From: Sphingomicrobium astaxanthinifaciens
Lineage (GTDB): Bacteria > Pseudomonadota > Alphaproteobacteria > Sphingomonadales > Sphingomonadaceae
Length of the DNA stretch: 64,000 nt
NCBI RefSeq assembly: GCF_022865105.1
Contig: NZ_JAKNYM010000001.1
Coordinates: 620,001 to 684,000 of the forward strand
Direction of reading: 5' to 3'
The notes under the pieces were generated by a model. It made no database searches. It worked only from the letters and a program-made list of their open reading frames with translations, and had not been told where the DNA came from. Shown here piece by piece: positions 56,496 through 64,000 of this stretch (its first letter is position 1; each line of letters opens with the position of its first letter). The translations under genes and the position numbers were made by a program.

Positions 56496-56756
56496 TCAGC
56501 GCTTCTTGAGGATCAGGCGATAGACGCCGAGGATGATCAGCGCGCCGATGATCGCGGCGATGAAGCCGGCGCCCTCGCCCTCGTCGTACCAGCCGACCGC
56601 CTTGCCGAGGAAGCCCGCGAGCAGCGCCCCCGCGATCCCGAGCAGGACGGTCACGAAACACCCGCCCGGATCCTTGCCCGGCATGATCAGCTTGGCGATC
56701 GCTCCCGCGATCAGGCCGATGACGATCCACCAGAACCAGCTATATTCCGCCAACAT
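56496..56756 (-). CDS. GlsB/YeaQ/YmgE-family small membrane protein
   Basis: An 86-residue protein with three membrane helices and the family pattern WWIVIGLIAGAIAKLIMPG, DPGGCFVTVLLGIAGALLAGFLG. It is closer to the typical YeaQ pattern than the copy at 55284-55556. It is divergent from the RND efflux genes and may be co-transcribed with the SIMPL gene. Function unknown beyond envelope stress links. Confidence 0.9.
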   Translation of the reverse strand: MLAEYSWFWWIVIGLIAGAIAKLIMPGKDPGGCFVTVLLGIAGALLAGFLGKAVGWYDEGEGAGFIAAIIGALIILGVYRLILKKR

Positions 56757-56896
56757 CGCGTTCTTCTCCCTTATCGTGCTGGACCCGCTTGCGGGCGCCC
56801 GCTACCGGGCATCGTTACGATAGAGTATCATTTGCCGCGCACAAGGTTCCAACCGTTCGTCGAACCGCCTCGACCGCCGGGAGGATCGCGATGTTT

Positions 56897-56929
56897 TTGC
56901 GGTGCAACTGTGCTACCCGTATGATACGG
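56897..56929 (+). promoter_or_regulatory. Promoter with palindromic operator over the -10 box for the RND operon
   Basis: TATGAT (56920-56925) is a near-consensus -10; TTGCGG stands 17 bases upstream as a -35. A perfect 13-base palindrome, CCGTAT-G-ATACGG (56917-56929), covers the -10. This is the layout of a repressor operator. A second GATA-GAG-TATC dyad sits at 56819-56829. Confidence 0.6.
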
Positions 56930-56967
56930 CGGGGCGACCGCGGCCGCCGTGAGGAAATTTTAGGGAT

Positions 56968-58155
56968 ATGACGATGAATCGTGAACTCGCGCTCGATGAC
57001 GGCCTCGCTGTCGCGGACCAGGCCCGCCACCGGCGCAAGCGGCGGGCTTTCCTGATCGGCGGGCTGATCGTGCTCGCGGTGCTGCTGGCCGCCTATTTCG
57101 CCTTTTCCTCGGGCGAGGAAGAGGGCGCGACGGGGCCGCGCGCCGCCGGCGCCGCAGGGGGCGGGCAGGCGCCCAGCGTGTCGGTCATCGTGCCCGGCAC
57201 GAGCGAGATCGGGCGCACCATCATCGCCGCGGGCACGCTCGCCGCGCGCCGCGACCAGGCCGTCGGCGTGGCCGGATCGGGCCGCGTGACCCGCGTCCTC
57301 GCCGAAGCGGGCAACTGGGTGCGCCAGGGCCAGCTGCTCGCCTCGATCGAGCGCTCGGTGCAGACGCAGACCGCGCAGCAGCAGCGCGCGCAGATCGCCG
57401 CCGCGCAGGCCGATGCCGACCTCGCCAAGAGCGAGCTCGAGCGCGCGCAGGCGCTGGTCGAGCGCGGCTTCGTCAGCCAGGCCGACATCGATCGCAAGCA
57501 GGCCGCCTACGACGCCGCGCGCGCGCGCGTCGCGGTGGCGCAGGCGCAATTGAACCAGACCCGCGCCTCGATCGGGCTGCTCGACATCCGCGCGCCCACC
57601 GCGGGGCTCATCCTAGAGCGCAACATCGAGGTCGGGCAGGTCGTCAGCCCCGGCACCCCCTATGCCTTCCGCATGGCGCGCGGGGGCGAGATGGAGATGC
57701 GCGCACGGCTGAGCCAGGAGGACCTCTCGGCGGTCAGCGTCGGGATGCCCGCGCTGATCGTGCCGACGGGTACCGACACCCAGTTCGATGGCCGCGTCTG
57801 GCAGGTCTCCCCGGTGATCGACCCGCAGAGCCGCCAGGGTGAGGTGCGCATCGCCATCCCCTACGATCCCGCGATCCGCCCCGGCGGGTTCGCCGAGGCG
57901 CGGATCGGCGCCGGTGCCACCACCGCCCCGCTCCTGCCCCAGTCGGCGGTGCTCGCCGACGCGAGGGGGAATTTCGTCTATATTGTCAATGCCGACAACG
58001 AGGTCGTACGTCGCGACGTCACCGTCGCCAGTGTCGATGATCGCGGCGTGACGATCGCGAGCGGCATCGACGGGACCGAACAGGTGGTCAGCCGCGCCGG
58101 CTCGTTCCTGACCGAAGGGCGCAAAGTCTCGCCCGTCCGCGAATCCGCGCGCTAG
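56968..58155 (+). CDS. RND efflux periplasmic adaptor (membrane-fusion protein)
   Basis: A 395-residue MFP. A membrane anchor (about residues 27-48) leads to a lipoyl/barrel-sandwich domain (VGVAGSGRVTRVLAEAGNWVRQGQ), a helical hairpin (about 140-190), and beta-barrel domains (DIRAPTAGLILERNIEVGQVV). It ties the RND pump to an outer-membrane channel; none is in the window. The transporter gene starts 11 bases on. Promoter and palindrome upstream suggest a ligand-responsive repressor, not encoded nearby. Confidence 0.92.
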   Translation: MTMNRELALDDGLAVADQARHRRKRRAFLIGGLIVLAVLLAAYFAFSSGEEEGATGPRAAGAAGGGQAPSVSVIVPGTSEIGRTIIAAGTLAARRDQAVGVAGSGRVTRVLAEAGNWVRQGQLLASIERSVQTQTAQQQRAQIAAAQADADLAKSELERAQALVERGFVSQADIDRKQAAYDAARARVAVAQAQLNQTRASIGLLDIRAPTAGLILERNIEVGQVVSPGTPYAFRMARGGEMEMRARLSQEDLSAVSVGMPALIVPTGTDTQFDGRVWQVSPVIDPQSRQGEVRIAIPYDPAIRPGGFAEARIGAGATTAPLLPQSAVLADARGNFVYIVNADNEVVRRDVTVASVDDRGVTIASGIDGTEQVVSRAGSFLTEGRKVSPVRESAR

Positions 58156-58166
58156 GAGAGAAGACC

Positions 58167-61100
58167 GTGAACTTCCGCCGCATTTCCGAGTGGAGCATCC
58201 GCAATCCGGTGCCCCCGATCGTGCTGTTCACCGTGCTCCTCATCGCGGGGATCATCGCGTTCGTGCGGATGGAAGTCACCAACAACCCCGACATCGATTT
58301 CCCGGCCGCCAACGTCACCATCATCCTGCCCTCCGCCGCGCCCGAGGAGATCGAGAACCAGATCACCCAGCGGGTCGAGGCCGCGGTGCGCGGGATCGAG
58401 GGGGTCGACGAGATCAACTCGAGCATCAACGAAGGCTCGTCCAACACCTTCGTCCAGTTCGAGATCGGCACCGATACCGACCGCGCGGTCAACGACGTGC
58501 GCGATGCGATCAGCCAGGTCCGCGGGTCGCTGCCGCAGGGCATCCTCGAGCCGCGGGTGAGCCGCATCGACATCTCGGGCGACAGCCTCTCCTTCATCGC
58601 CGCGCGCACCACCGACATGACGCTGGAGGAGCTGTCGTGGTTCATCGACAATGACGTCAATCGGCGGCTGCTCGGGGTCGAGGGGATCGCCGAGGTGCAG
58701 CGCTTCGGCGGGGTCGACCGCGAGATCCGCGTCACGCTCGACCCGCGCGCGCTGCAGGCGCAGGGTCTGACCGCGGCGGCGGTCAACAACCAGCTGCGCC
58801 AGCTCAACATCAACGCCGCCGGCGGGCGCACCGAGATCGCCGGCTCGCAACAGTCGGTGCGGGTGCTCGGTAATGCCGAGACCGCCGCCGCGCTCGGCGA
58901 GACGCAGATCGCGACCGGGGGTGGCCGGGTCGTGCGGCTGCGCGACATCGCCACCGTGCGCGATGCCGCCTCCGAACAGACGAGCTATGCGCGGATGAAC
59001 GGCGAGGAAGTCGTCGTCTTCAACTTCAGCCGCGCCAAGGGCGCGTCCGACGTGACCGCCTATGACAGCGGGTGGGACGTGCTGGCGCAGATCGAGGAGG
59101 AGGACCCGCGGGTCGACTTCATCGAGATCTCGAACAACGTCGATTACACCAAGACCCAATATACCAGCTCGATGCAGGCGCTGATCGAAGGCGCGCTGCT
59201 CGCGGTGCTGGTGGTCTTCCTGTTCCTGCGCGACCTGCGCGCCACGGTGATCGCTGCGGTCGCGATCCCGCTGTCGGCGATCCCCGCCTTCTTCTTCATG
59301 GACCTGATGTCGATCAACCTCAATTTCCTCAGCCTGCTCGCGCTCGCGCTGGTGGCCGGGGTGCTCGTCGACGATGCGATCGTGGAGATCGAGAACATCG
59401 TGCGCCACATGCGGATGGGCAAGTCGGCGTGGCGTGCCAGCATCGACGCCGCCGACGAGATCGGGCTCGCCGTGCTGGCCACCACCGCGACCATCGTCGC
59501 GGTGTTCCTGCCGGTCGCGCTGATGCCCGGCATCTCGGGCCAGTTCTTCAAGAATTTCGGCTATACCGTGGTCCTCGCGGTGATCATGTCGCTGCTCGTG
59601 GCGCGCATGATCACGCCGCTGATGGCCGCCTATTTCCTGCGCGCCCACGGCGAGCAGGAGCATGCCAACGGGCGGATCATGCAGGCCTATATGAAGGTGC
59701 TGCGCTGGACCATCTCGTCGGAGAAGATGCGCGCCATCCGCGGCTCGCTCGTCGAGGCGCCGCCGGTGCTCGCGGCGCGGATCGTTCCCGCCGTGCTCGC
59801 CTTCGTCCTGTCCTCGCTGCTGATCGTCTCGCAGTCCGCGCAGGCGCCCGAGCCGATGGGGCCGGTCGCCGCCATCCTGATGGGCTCGGTGCAGTTCCTC
59901 GTCCTGCTCGGCATCCTCAGCCTGCTGACGATGACGGTCGGCTGGCTGTGGGGCAAGCTGCGCGGTTTCGACGACAGCCCGTTCGCGGCGCGCGCGCGCT
60001 ACCGGCTCAAGCGGCTGGGGTCGCGGTTCCGCGACCATCGCATGGCCGCCGTCGGCGGGGGTTTCCTCACGCTGGCGCTCACCGTCATCCTGTTCGCGCA
60101 GCTGCCGATGCAATTCTCGCCGCAGGAGGATCGCGACAGCTCGCGCATCAACGTCTCGTTGCCTCCCGGCGCGACGATCGAGCAGACCGCCGCGATCATC
60201 GAGCGGGTCGCCGACGAGGTCGACGACCATCCGCAGGTGGAAAATGTCTTCCAGCGGATCTTCACCACCAGCGGCAACGTCAACATCGTGTGGAAGGACG
60301 ACCGCCCCGAGGAAAGCTTCGTCTACGAACGCGAACTGGCCCCGGTGCTCGCGCGCATCCCCGATGCCCGCGTCAACTTCCAGAGCCAGGGCGGCGGCGG
60401 CCCCGGGGGGTCGGGGCAGGCGATCACCTTCTATCTCGGCTCGAGCGATCCCGAACTGCTCGAACAGACCGCCTACCAGATCGCCGAGGAAATGGCGCAG
60501 CGCCCCGAACTGGTCGGGCCGCGCGTCGTCGGCGACGACATTCGCCCCGAGATCCAGATCACCCCGCGCTTCGACCTGGCCGCCGACCTCGGGGTGACCA
60601 CCGCCTCGCTCAGCCAGACGATCCGCATCGCCACGATCGGCGAGGTCGAGCAGAACAGCGCCAAATTCTCGCTGTCGGATCGCCAGATCCCGGTCACCGT
60701 CTCGCTGTCCGAGCAGGAGCGCGAGAATATCGATACGCTGCTCAACCTGCCGGTGCCGACCCAGTCGGGCGGCTCGGTGCCCCTCAAATCGGTCGCCGAC
60801 ATCAGCTTCGGCGCGGGGCCGACCTCGATCCAGCGGACCGACCAGCAGCGCCGCATCGCGGTCGGCACCGATTTCGTGCCCGAACTCCAGCAGGGCGAGG
60901 CATGGGCGATCGTCAACCAGCTGCCGACGATCCAGAACCTGCCGCGCGGGGTGCAGCGGCTCGATCTGGGCGAACAGAAATGGCAACAGGAGCTCTTGTT
61001 CAACTTCGTGGTCGCGGTCGCCGCCGGGGTGATGCTCGTCTTCGCGGTGCTGGTGCTGCTCTACCGCCGCTTCCTCGCGCCCTTCGTCAACATGGGCTCG

Positions 61101-61589
61101 CTCCTGCTCGCGCCGCTCGGCGCGGCGGTGGCGCTCAACCTCGCGGGCATGCAGATCTCGCTGCCGGTGTTCATCGGGCTGCTGATGCTGCTCGGCATCG
61201 TCGCCAAGAACTCGATCCTGCTGGTCGACTTCGCGCTCGAGATGATGAACCAGGGGATGGAGAAGGACGAGGCGATCGCCGAAGCCGGGCACAAGCGCGC
61301 GCAGCCGATCGTGATGACCACGGTGGCGATGGTCGCGGGGATGATCCCGATCGCGCTGTCGCTGCACGGCGACAGTTCGTGGCGCGCGCCGATGGGCTAT
61401 GCCGTGATCGGGGGGCTGATCTTCTCGACCGCGCTCACGCTGCTCCTCGTGCCGGCCTATTACAGCCTCGCGATCGACATGGAAAAACGGCTCGCGGCCA
61501 AGTTCGGCGGCTTCGTCAATCCGCGCGACGAGGCCCGGCGGCTACCCGGGGGCGAGGAACCGCCGCCCGCCGCGCTCCCGGCCGAATAG
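58167..61589 (+). CDS. RND efflux transporter with an extra hydrophobic insertion
   Basis: A 1140-residue RND pump from a GTG start with a strong ribosome site (AGGAGAG). It has the two homologous halves with porter domains. The TM4 proton relay pair is at about residues 402-403 (GVLVDDAIVEIENIVRHM). Sequence looks like the efflux subfamily that exports lipophilic or antimicrobial compounds. The normal size is near 1030-1050; here about 100 extra residues (about 516-625) sit between the halves, with two hydrophobic stretches (about 534-555 and 568-595). It follows the adaptor gene by 11 bases. Confidence 0.93.
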   Translation: MNFRRISEWSIRNPVPPIVLFTVLLIAGIIAFVRMEVTNNPDIDFPAANVTIILPSAAPEEIENQITQRVEAAVRGIEGVDEINSSINEGSSNTFVQFEIGTDTDRAVNDVRDAISQVRGSLPQGILEPRVSRIDISGDSLSFIAARTTDMTLEELSWFIDNDVNRRLLGVEGIAEVQRFGGVDREIRVTLDPRALQAQGLTAAAVNNQLRQLNINAAGGRTEIAGSQQSVRVLGNAETAAALGETQIATGGGRVVRLRDIATVRDAASEQTSYARMNGEEVVVFNFSRAKGASDVTAYDSGWDVLAQIEEEDPRVDFIEISNNVDYTKTQYTSSMQALIEGALLAVLVVFLFLRDLRATVIAAVAIPLSAIPAFFFMDLMSINLNFLSLLALALVAGVLVDDAIVEIENIVRHMRMGKSAWRASIDAADEIGLAVLATTATIVAVFLPVALMPGISGQFFKNFGYTVVLAVIMSLLVARMITPLMAAYFLRAHGEQEHANGRIMQAYMKVLRWTISSEKMRAIRGSLVEAPPVLAARIVPAVLAFVLSSLLIVSQSAQAPEPMGPVAAILMGSVQFLVLLGILSLLTMTVGWLWGKLRGFDDSPFAARARYRLKRLGSRFRDHRMAAVGGGFLTLALTVILFAQLPMQFSPQEDRDSSRINVSLPPGATIEQTAAIIERVADEVDDHPQVENVFQRIFTTSGNVNIVWKDDRPEESFVYERELAPVLARIPDARVNFQSQGGGGPGGSGQAITFYLGSSDPELLEQTAYQIAEEMAQRPELVGPRVVGDDIRPEIQITPRFDLAADLGVTTASLSQTIRIATIGEVEQNSAKFSLSDRQIPVTVSLSEQERENIDTLLNLPVPTQSGGSVPLKSVADISFGAGPTSIQRTDQQRRIAVGTDFVPELQQGEAWAIVNQLPTIQNLPRGVQRLDLGEQKWQQELLFNFVVAVAAGVMLVFAVLVLLYRRFLAPFVNMGSLLLAPLGAAVALNLAGMQISLPVFIGLLMLLGIVAKNSILLVDFALEMMNQGMEKDEAIAEAGHKRAQPIVMTTVAMVAGMIPIALSLHGDSSWRAPMGYAVIGGLIFSTALTLLLVPAYYSLAIDMEKRLAAKFGGFVNPRDEARRLPGGEEPPPAALPAE

Positions 61590-61631
61590 CGCGCGGGTGA
61601 CCTTTTCCCCGATCGTGCGTTAGGGCAGGAT

Positions 61632-62900
61632 ATGGCGAGCGGCCCCGTCCCCCTTTCGCGTTTTTCCTCCGACCAGCCGGGCGCAGGCGGGATGAAGCGG
61701 CTCGCGACCGGGCTGCTCGTGCTGATGGCGCTGCTCTACTTCAGCTCGCGCCAGCTCGAGCCCGCCTATCCCTGGCTCGAATGGGTCGAGGCGTTCGCCG
61801 AGGCGGCGATGGTCGGCGCGCTGGCCGACTGGTTCGCGGTCACCGCGCTGTTCCGCCACCCGCTCGGGCTGCCGATCCCCCACACCGCGATCATTCCCAA
61901 GAACAAGGATCGCATCGGCACCGCGCTGTCGCGCTTCATCCGCGAGAATTTCCTCGTCGCCCCGGTGATCGCCCGGCGCATGCGCAAGACCGACGTCGCG
62001 GGCGCGATCGGCCGCTTCCTCGCGCATCCCTCGGGGGGCGAGACGCGGATGCGCAGCGGCGCGAGCCGCCTCATTGCCGACGCCTTCGAGGGGCTCGATG
62101 ACGAACGCCTCGGCGGCATCGCCAAGGACGCGCTCAAGGCCCGCCTCAAGCGCATGAACGTCTCGCCCGTGATCGGCCGCGCGCTCGCGGTCGCGATCAA
62201 CGAGGATCGCCACCTGCCGGCGATGGAAAAGGCCATCGCCTATCTCGCCAACGCGCTCGACGACAACGAGCATATGATCCGCGACATGGTCTACAAGCGG
62301 ACCAGCTGGCTGCTGCGCCTCGCCACCGTGGACGAGCGCATCGCCGACCAGCTGGTCGAGGGGCTGCGCAAGCTCTTCCGCGACATGGAGGCCGACCCCG
62401 GGCACCCGGTGCGCGTCAAGATCGAGCACCAGCTCGCCGACCTTGCCAACAACCTGCAGACCGACCCCGCGCTGATGGCCAAGGTCGAGCAATGGAAGGT
62501 GCGCGCGATCGAGAACTCGTCGGTCGCGCTGTGGCTCGACGACCTGTGGCAGCGCTTTCGCACCGGCATCATCGAGGGCGCGCACAACCCCGACGGCGCG
62601 ATGGCGGGGCAGCTGGGCGAGGTGCTCGGCTCGATCGGCCACAGCCTCGAGACCGACGCGCGCCTCAAGGCCGCGATCAACCGCTTCACCCGCCGCGCCG
62701 CCGCCGGCATGGCGGCCAGCTACGGCGACAATATCGTCACGCTCGTATCCGATACGGTGCGCTCGTGGGACGCGACGACGGTCACCGAGCGGCTCGAGGG
62801 CGCGGTCGGGCGCGATCTCCAATATATCCGCATCAACGGCACGCTGGTCGGCGGCCTCGTCGGCACCGGGCTGCACGCGCTGGGGAAGGTCGGGATCTAG
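61632..62900 (+). CDS. DUF445-family membrane protein
   Basis: A 422-residue DUF445 protein. An N-terminal membrane helix (about 21-40) leads to [33 protein letters not shown], the family's signature, then a long amphipathic helical region with SRFIRENFL. The C-terminal hydrophobic stretch ([12 protein letters not shown]) is a second anchor. Relatives include YjiN of E. coli; function unknown. It ends 4 bases into the murA stop on the other strand. Confidence 0.88.
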   Translation: MASGPVPLSRFSSDQPGAGGMKRLATGLLVLMALLYFSSRQLEPAYPWLEWVEAFAEAAMVGALADWFAVTALFRHPLGLPIPHTAIIPKNKDRIGTALSRFIRENFLVAPVIARRMRKTDVAGAIGRFLAHPSGGETRMRSGASRLIADAFEGLDDERLGGIAKDALKARLKRMNVSPVIGRALAVAINEDRHLPAMEKAIAYLANALDDNEHMIRDMVYKRTSWLLRLATVDERIADQLVEGLRKLFRDMEADPGHPVRVKIEHQLADLANNLQTDPALMAKVEQWKVRAIENSSVALWLDDLWQRFRTGIIEGAHNPDGAMAGQLGEVLGSIGHSLETDARLKAAINRFTRRAAAGMAASYGDNIVTLVSDTVRSWDATTVTERLEGAVGRDLQYIRINGTLVGGLVGTGLHALGKVGI

Positions 62901-64000
62901 CCGCCCGAGCGGCGCTCGATCGTCGCGCCGACGCCCGCCAGCTTCTCCTCGAGCCGCTCGTAGCCGCGGTCGAGGTGGTAGACGCGCAGCACCTCGGTCT
63001 CGCCCTTGGCGGCGAGCCCGGCGAGCACGAGGCTCATCGAGGCGCGAAGGTCGGTCGCCATCACCTTGGCGCCCGTCAGCCCCTCGACCCCGCGCACGAT
63101 GGCGCTGCGCCCGCGCGTCTCGATCTCGGCGCCCATGCGGCGCAGCTCGGGGACGTGCATGTAGCGGTTCTCAAAGATCGTCTCCTCGAGATAGCTGTCG
63201 CCGTCGGCCAGCGTCATCATCGCCATGAACTGCGCCTGCATGTCGGTGGCGAAGCCGGGATAGGGTGCGGTCGAGATGGCGAGCGGCCGCAATCTGCCGG
63301 TCGCCGACACCTTGAGCCCCGCGTCGGTGAATTCGGTGAGCAGCCCCGCGGCGGCGAGCGCGTTGGTGGTCGCCAGCATGTCCGAAGCGCGCGCCCCGAC
63401 CAGCTCGATCGAGCCGCCCGTGATCCCCGCCGCGCAGGCATAGCTGCCGGCCTCGATCCGGTCGGGCATGACCGCATAGTCGGCGCCGTGCAGCGCCTCG
63501 ACGCCGGTGATGGTGAGATGCCCCGAACCGATGCCCTCGATCGACGCACCCATCGCGACGAGGCAGTTGCACAGGTCGACGATCTCGGGCTCGCGCGCGG
63601 CGTTGAACAGCTGGGTGGTGCCGGTGCACAGCGTCGCCGCCATGACCGCATTCTCGGTCGCGCCGACCGAGACCACGGGGAAGGTATATTCACCCCCCGG
63701 CAGCTTGCCGCCCGGCGCCACCGCCTTCACATAGCCCTCGGCCAGTTCGATCTCGGCCCCCATCGCCTCGAGAGCGCGCAGGTGCAGTTCGATCGGGCGA
63801 TCGCCGATCGCGCAGCCGCCGGGCAGGCTGACGGTGCTCTCGCCCATCCGCGCCAGCATCGGGCCGAGCACGAGGATCGAGGCGCGCATCTTGCGCACCA
63901 GCTCGTAGGGCGCGACGGTCGAGGCGATCTCGCTGGCATCGAGCGTGATCGTGCGGTTGCTGTCGCCCGCCTTCTTGCCGGCAAAGGCGGTGCCGACGCC
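62897..64000 (-). CDS. murA: UDP-N-acetylglucosamine 1-carboxyvinyltransferase MurA, partial (N-terminus beyond right edge)
   Basis: The visible 367 residues form most of MurA, the enolpyruvyl transferase that starts peptidoglycan synthesis and is the fosfomycin target. The catalytic Cys is present in [30 protein letters not shown] comes before it and the last conserved block is [15 protein letters not shown]. About 50-60 N-terminal residues are outside the window. The frame is open to the right edge, with no in-window start needed. Confidence 0.96.
   Translation of the reverse strand, partial: GVGTAFAGKKAGDSNRTITLDASEIASTVAPYELVRKMRASILVLGPMLARMGESTVSLPGGCAIGDRPIELHLRALEAMGAEIELAEGYVKAVAPGGKLPGGEYTFPVVSVGATENAVMAATLCTGTTQLFNAAREPEIVDLCNCLVAMGASIEGIGSGHLTITGVEALHGADYAVMPDRIEAGSYACAAGITGGSIELVGARASDMLATTNALAAAGLLTEFTDAGLKVSATGRLRPLAISTAPYPGFATDMQAQFMAMMTLADGDSYLEETIFENRYMHVPELRRMGAEIETRGRSAIVRGVEGLTGAKVMATDLRASMSLVLAGLAAKGETEVLRVYHLDRGYERLEEKLAGVGATIERRSGG

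Noticed and set aside
58152-61367. A 1071-residue minus-strand open frame opposite the RND transporter
   Set aside because: Antisense shadow rich in Arg, Asp, His and Gly without domains. The plus-strand RND protein fully explains this DNA.

Overview
This window is very GC-rich chromosomal DNA, densely coding on both strands with many 1-4 base stop/start overlaps. The gene set points to an alphaproteobacterium of the order Sphingomonadales. The main signs are serine palmitoyltransferase with a dedicated acyl carrier protein and ceramide genes, a SciP-type cell-cycle regulator, a serC-serA pair with a structured leader, polyproline-tailed outer-membrane barrels, and an L21 protein with a histone-H1-like tail. 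I see no rRNA, insertion sequence, phage gene or CRISPR array, and one tRNA, for Ser with anticodon CGA. This looks like backbone chromosome with one specialised surface-glycan locus.

Layout. 1-2469: the edge of an outer-membrane barrel gene and a divergent secreted pectate lyase. 2490-21148 (all minus strand): a surface-polysaccharide locus. It holds a KpsD/Wza-like lipoprotein, KpsM- and KpsT-like ABC exporter genes, a KpsE/Wzz-like co-polymerase, three glycosyltransferases (two fused to TPR-type helical domains), two TPR proteins sharing an unusual C-terminal domain, a GSCFA/SGNH-like protein, an asparagine-synthase-type amidotransferase and a pure TPR protein. 21320-22730: a polyproline-tailed barrel protein, its long upstream region and the tRNA. 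22857-27171: an SDR, hspQ, rplU-rpmA, a GNAT acetyltransferase, and a metal-dependent hydrolase divergent from a TetR regulator.

27336-38275 is a lipid and envelope block. It runs obgE, a CerR-like reductase, acp and spt; then a hybrid histidine kinase, a DUF2141 protein, lptF-lptG, a membrane desaturase and a large GNAT-fold protein that fits bacterial ceramide synthase. Together these would supply the sphingolipids that join or replace LPS in this order, next to transport parts of the Lpt type. 38301-50077: xth, erpA, an M23 peptidase, serC-serA with its leader, an aldo/keto reductase, purA, a methyltransferase-like gene, a DUF1232 protein, acylphosphatase, fabI, a YihY protein and a DnaJ-like chaperone. 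50147-54423: pdxH, a CDF transporter and a PhzF protein in a tightly overlapping operon; an unrecognised Thr/Gly-rich protein; and mnmA. 54499-64000: a small ORF, sciP, two GlsB/YeaQ-type membrane proteins around a SIMPL-domain protein, an RND efflux pair behind a striking palindromic promoter, a DUF445 protein, and murA running off the right edge.

The least ordinary parts are the TPR-heavy polysaccharide locus with its apparently degenerate exporter ATPase, the pair of TPR proteins with a novel-looking C-terminal domain, the RND pump with two extra hydrophobic segments between its halves, and the orphan Thr/Gly-rich gene. All functional calls are by eye from translated sequence; no database search was run.
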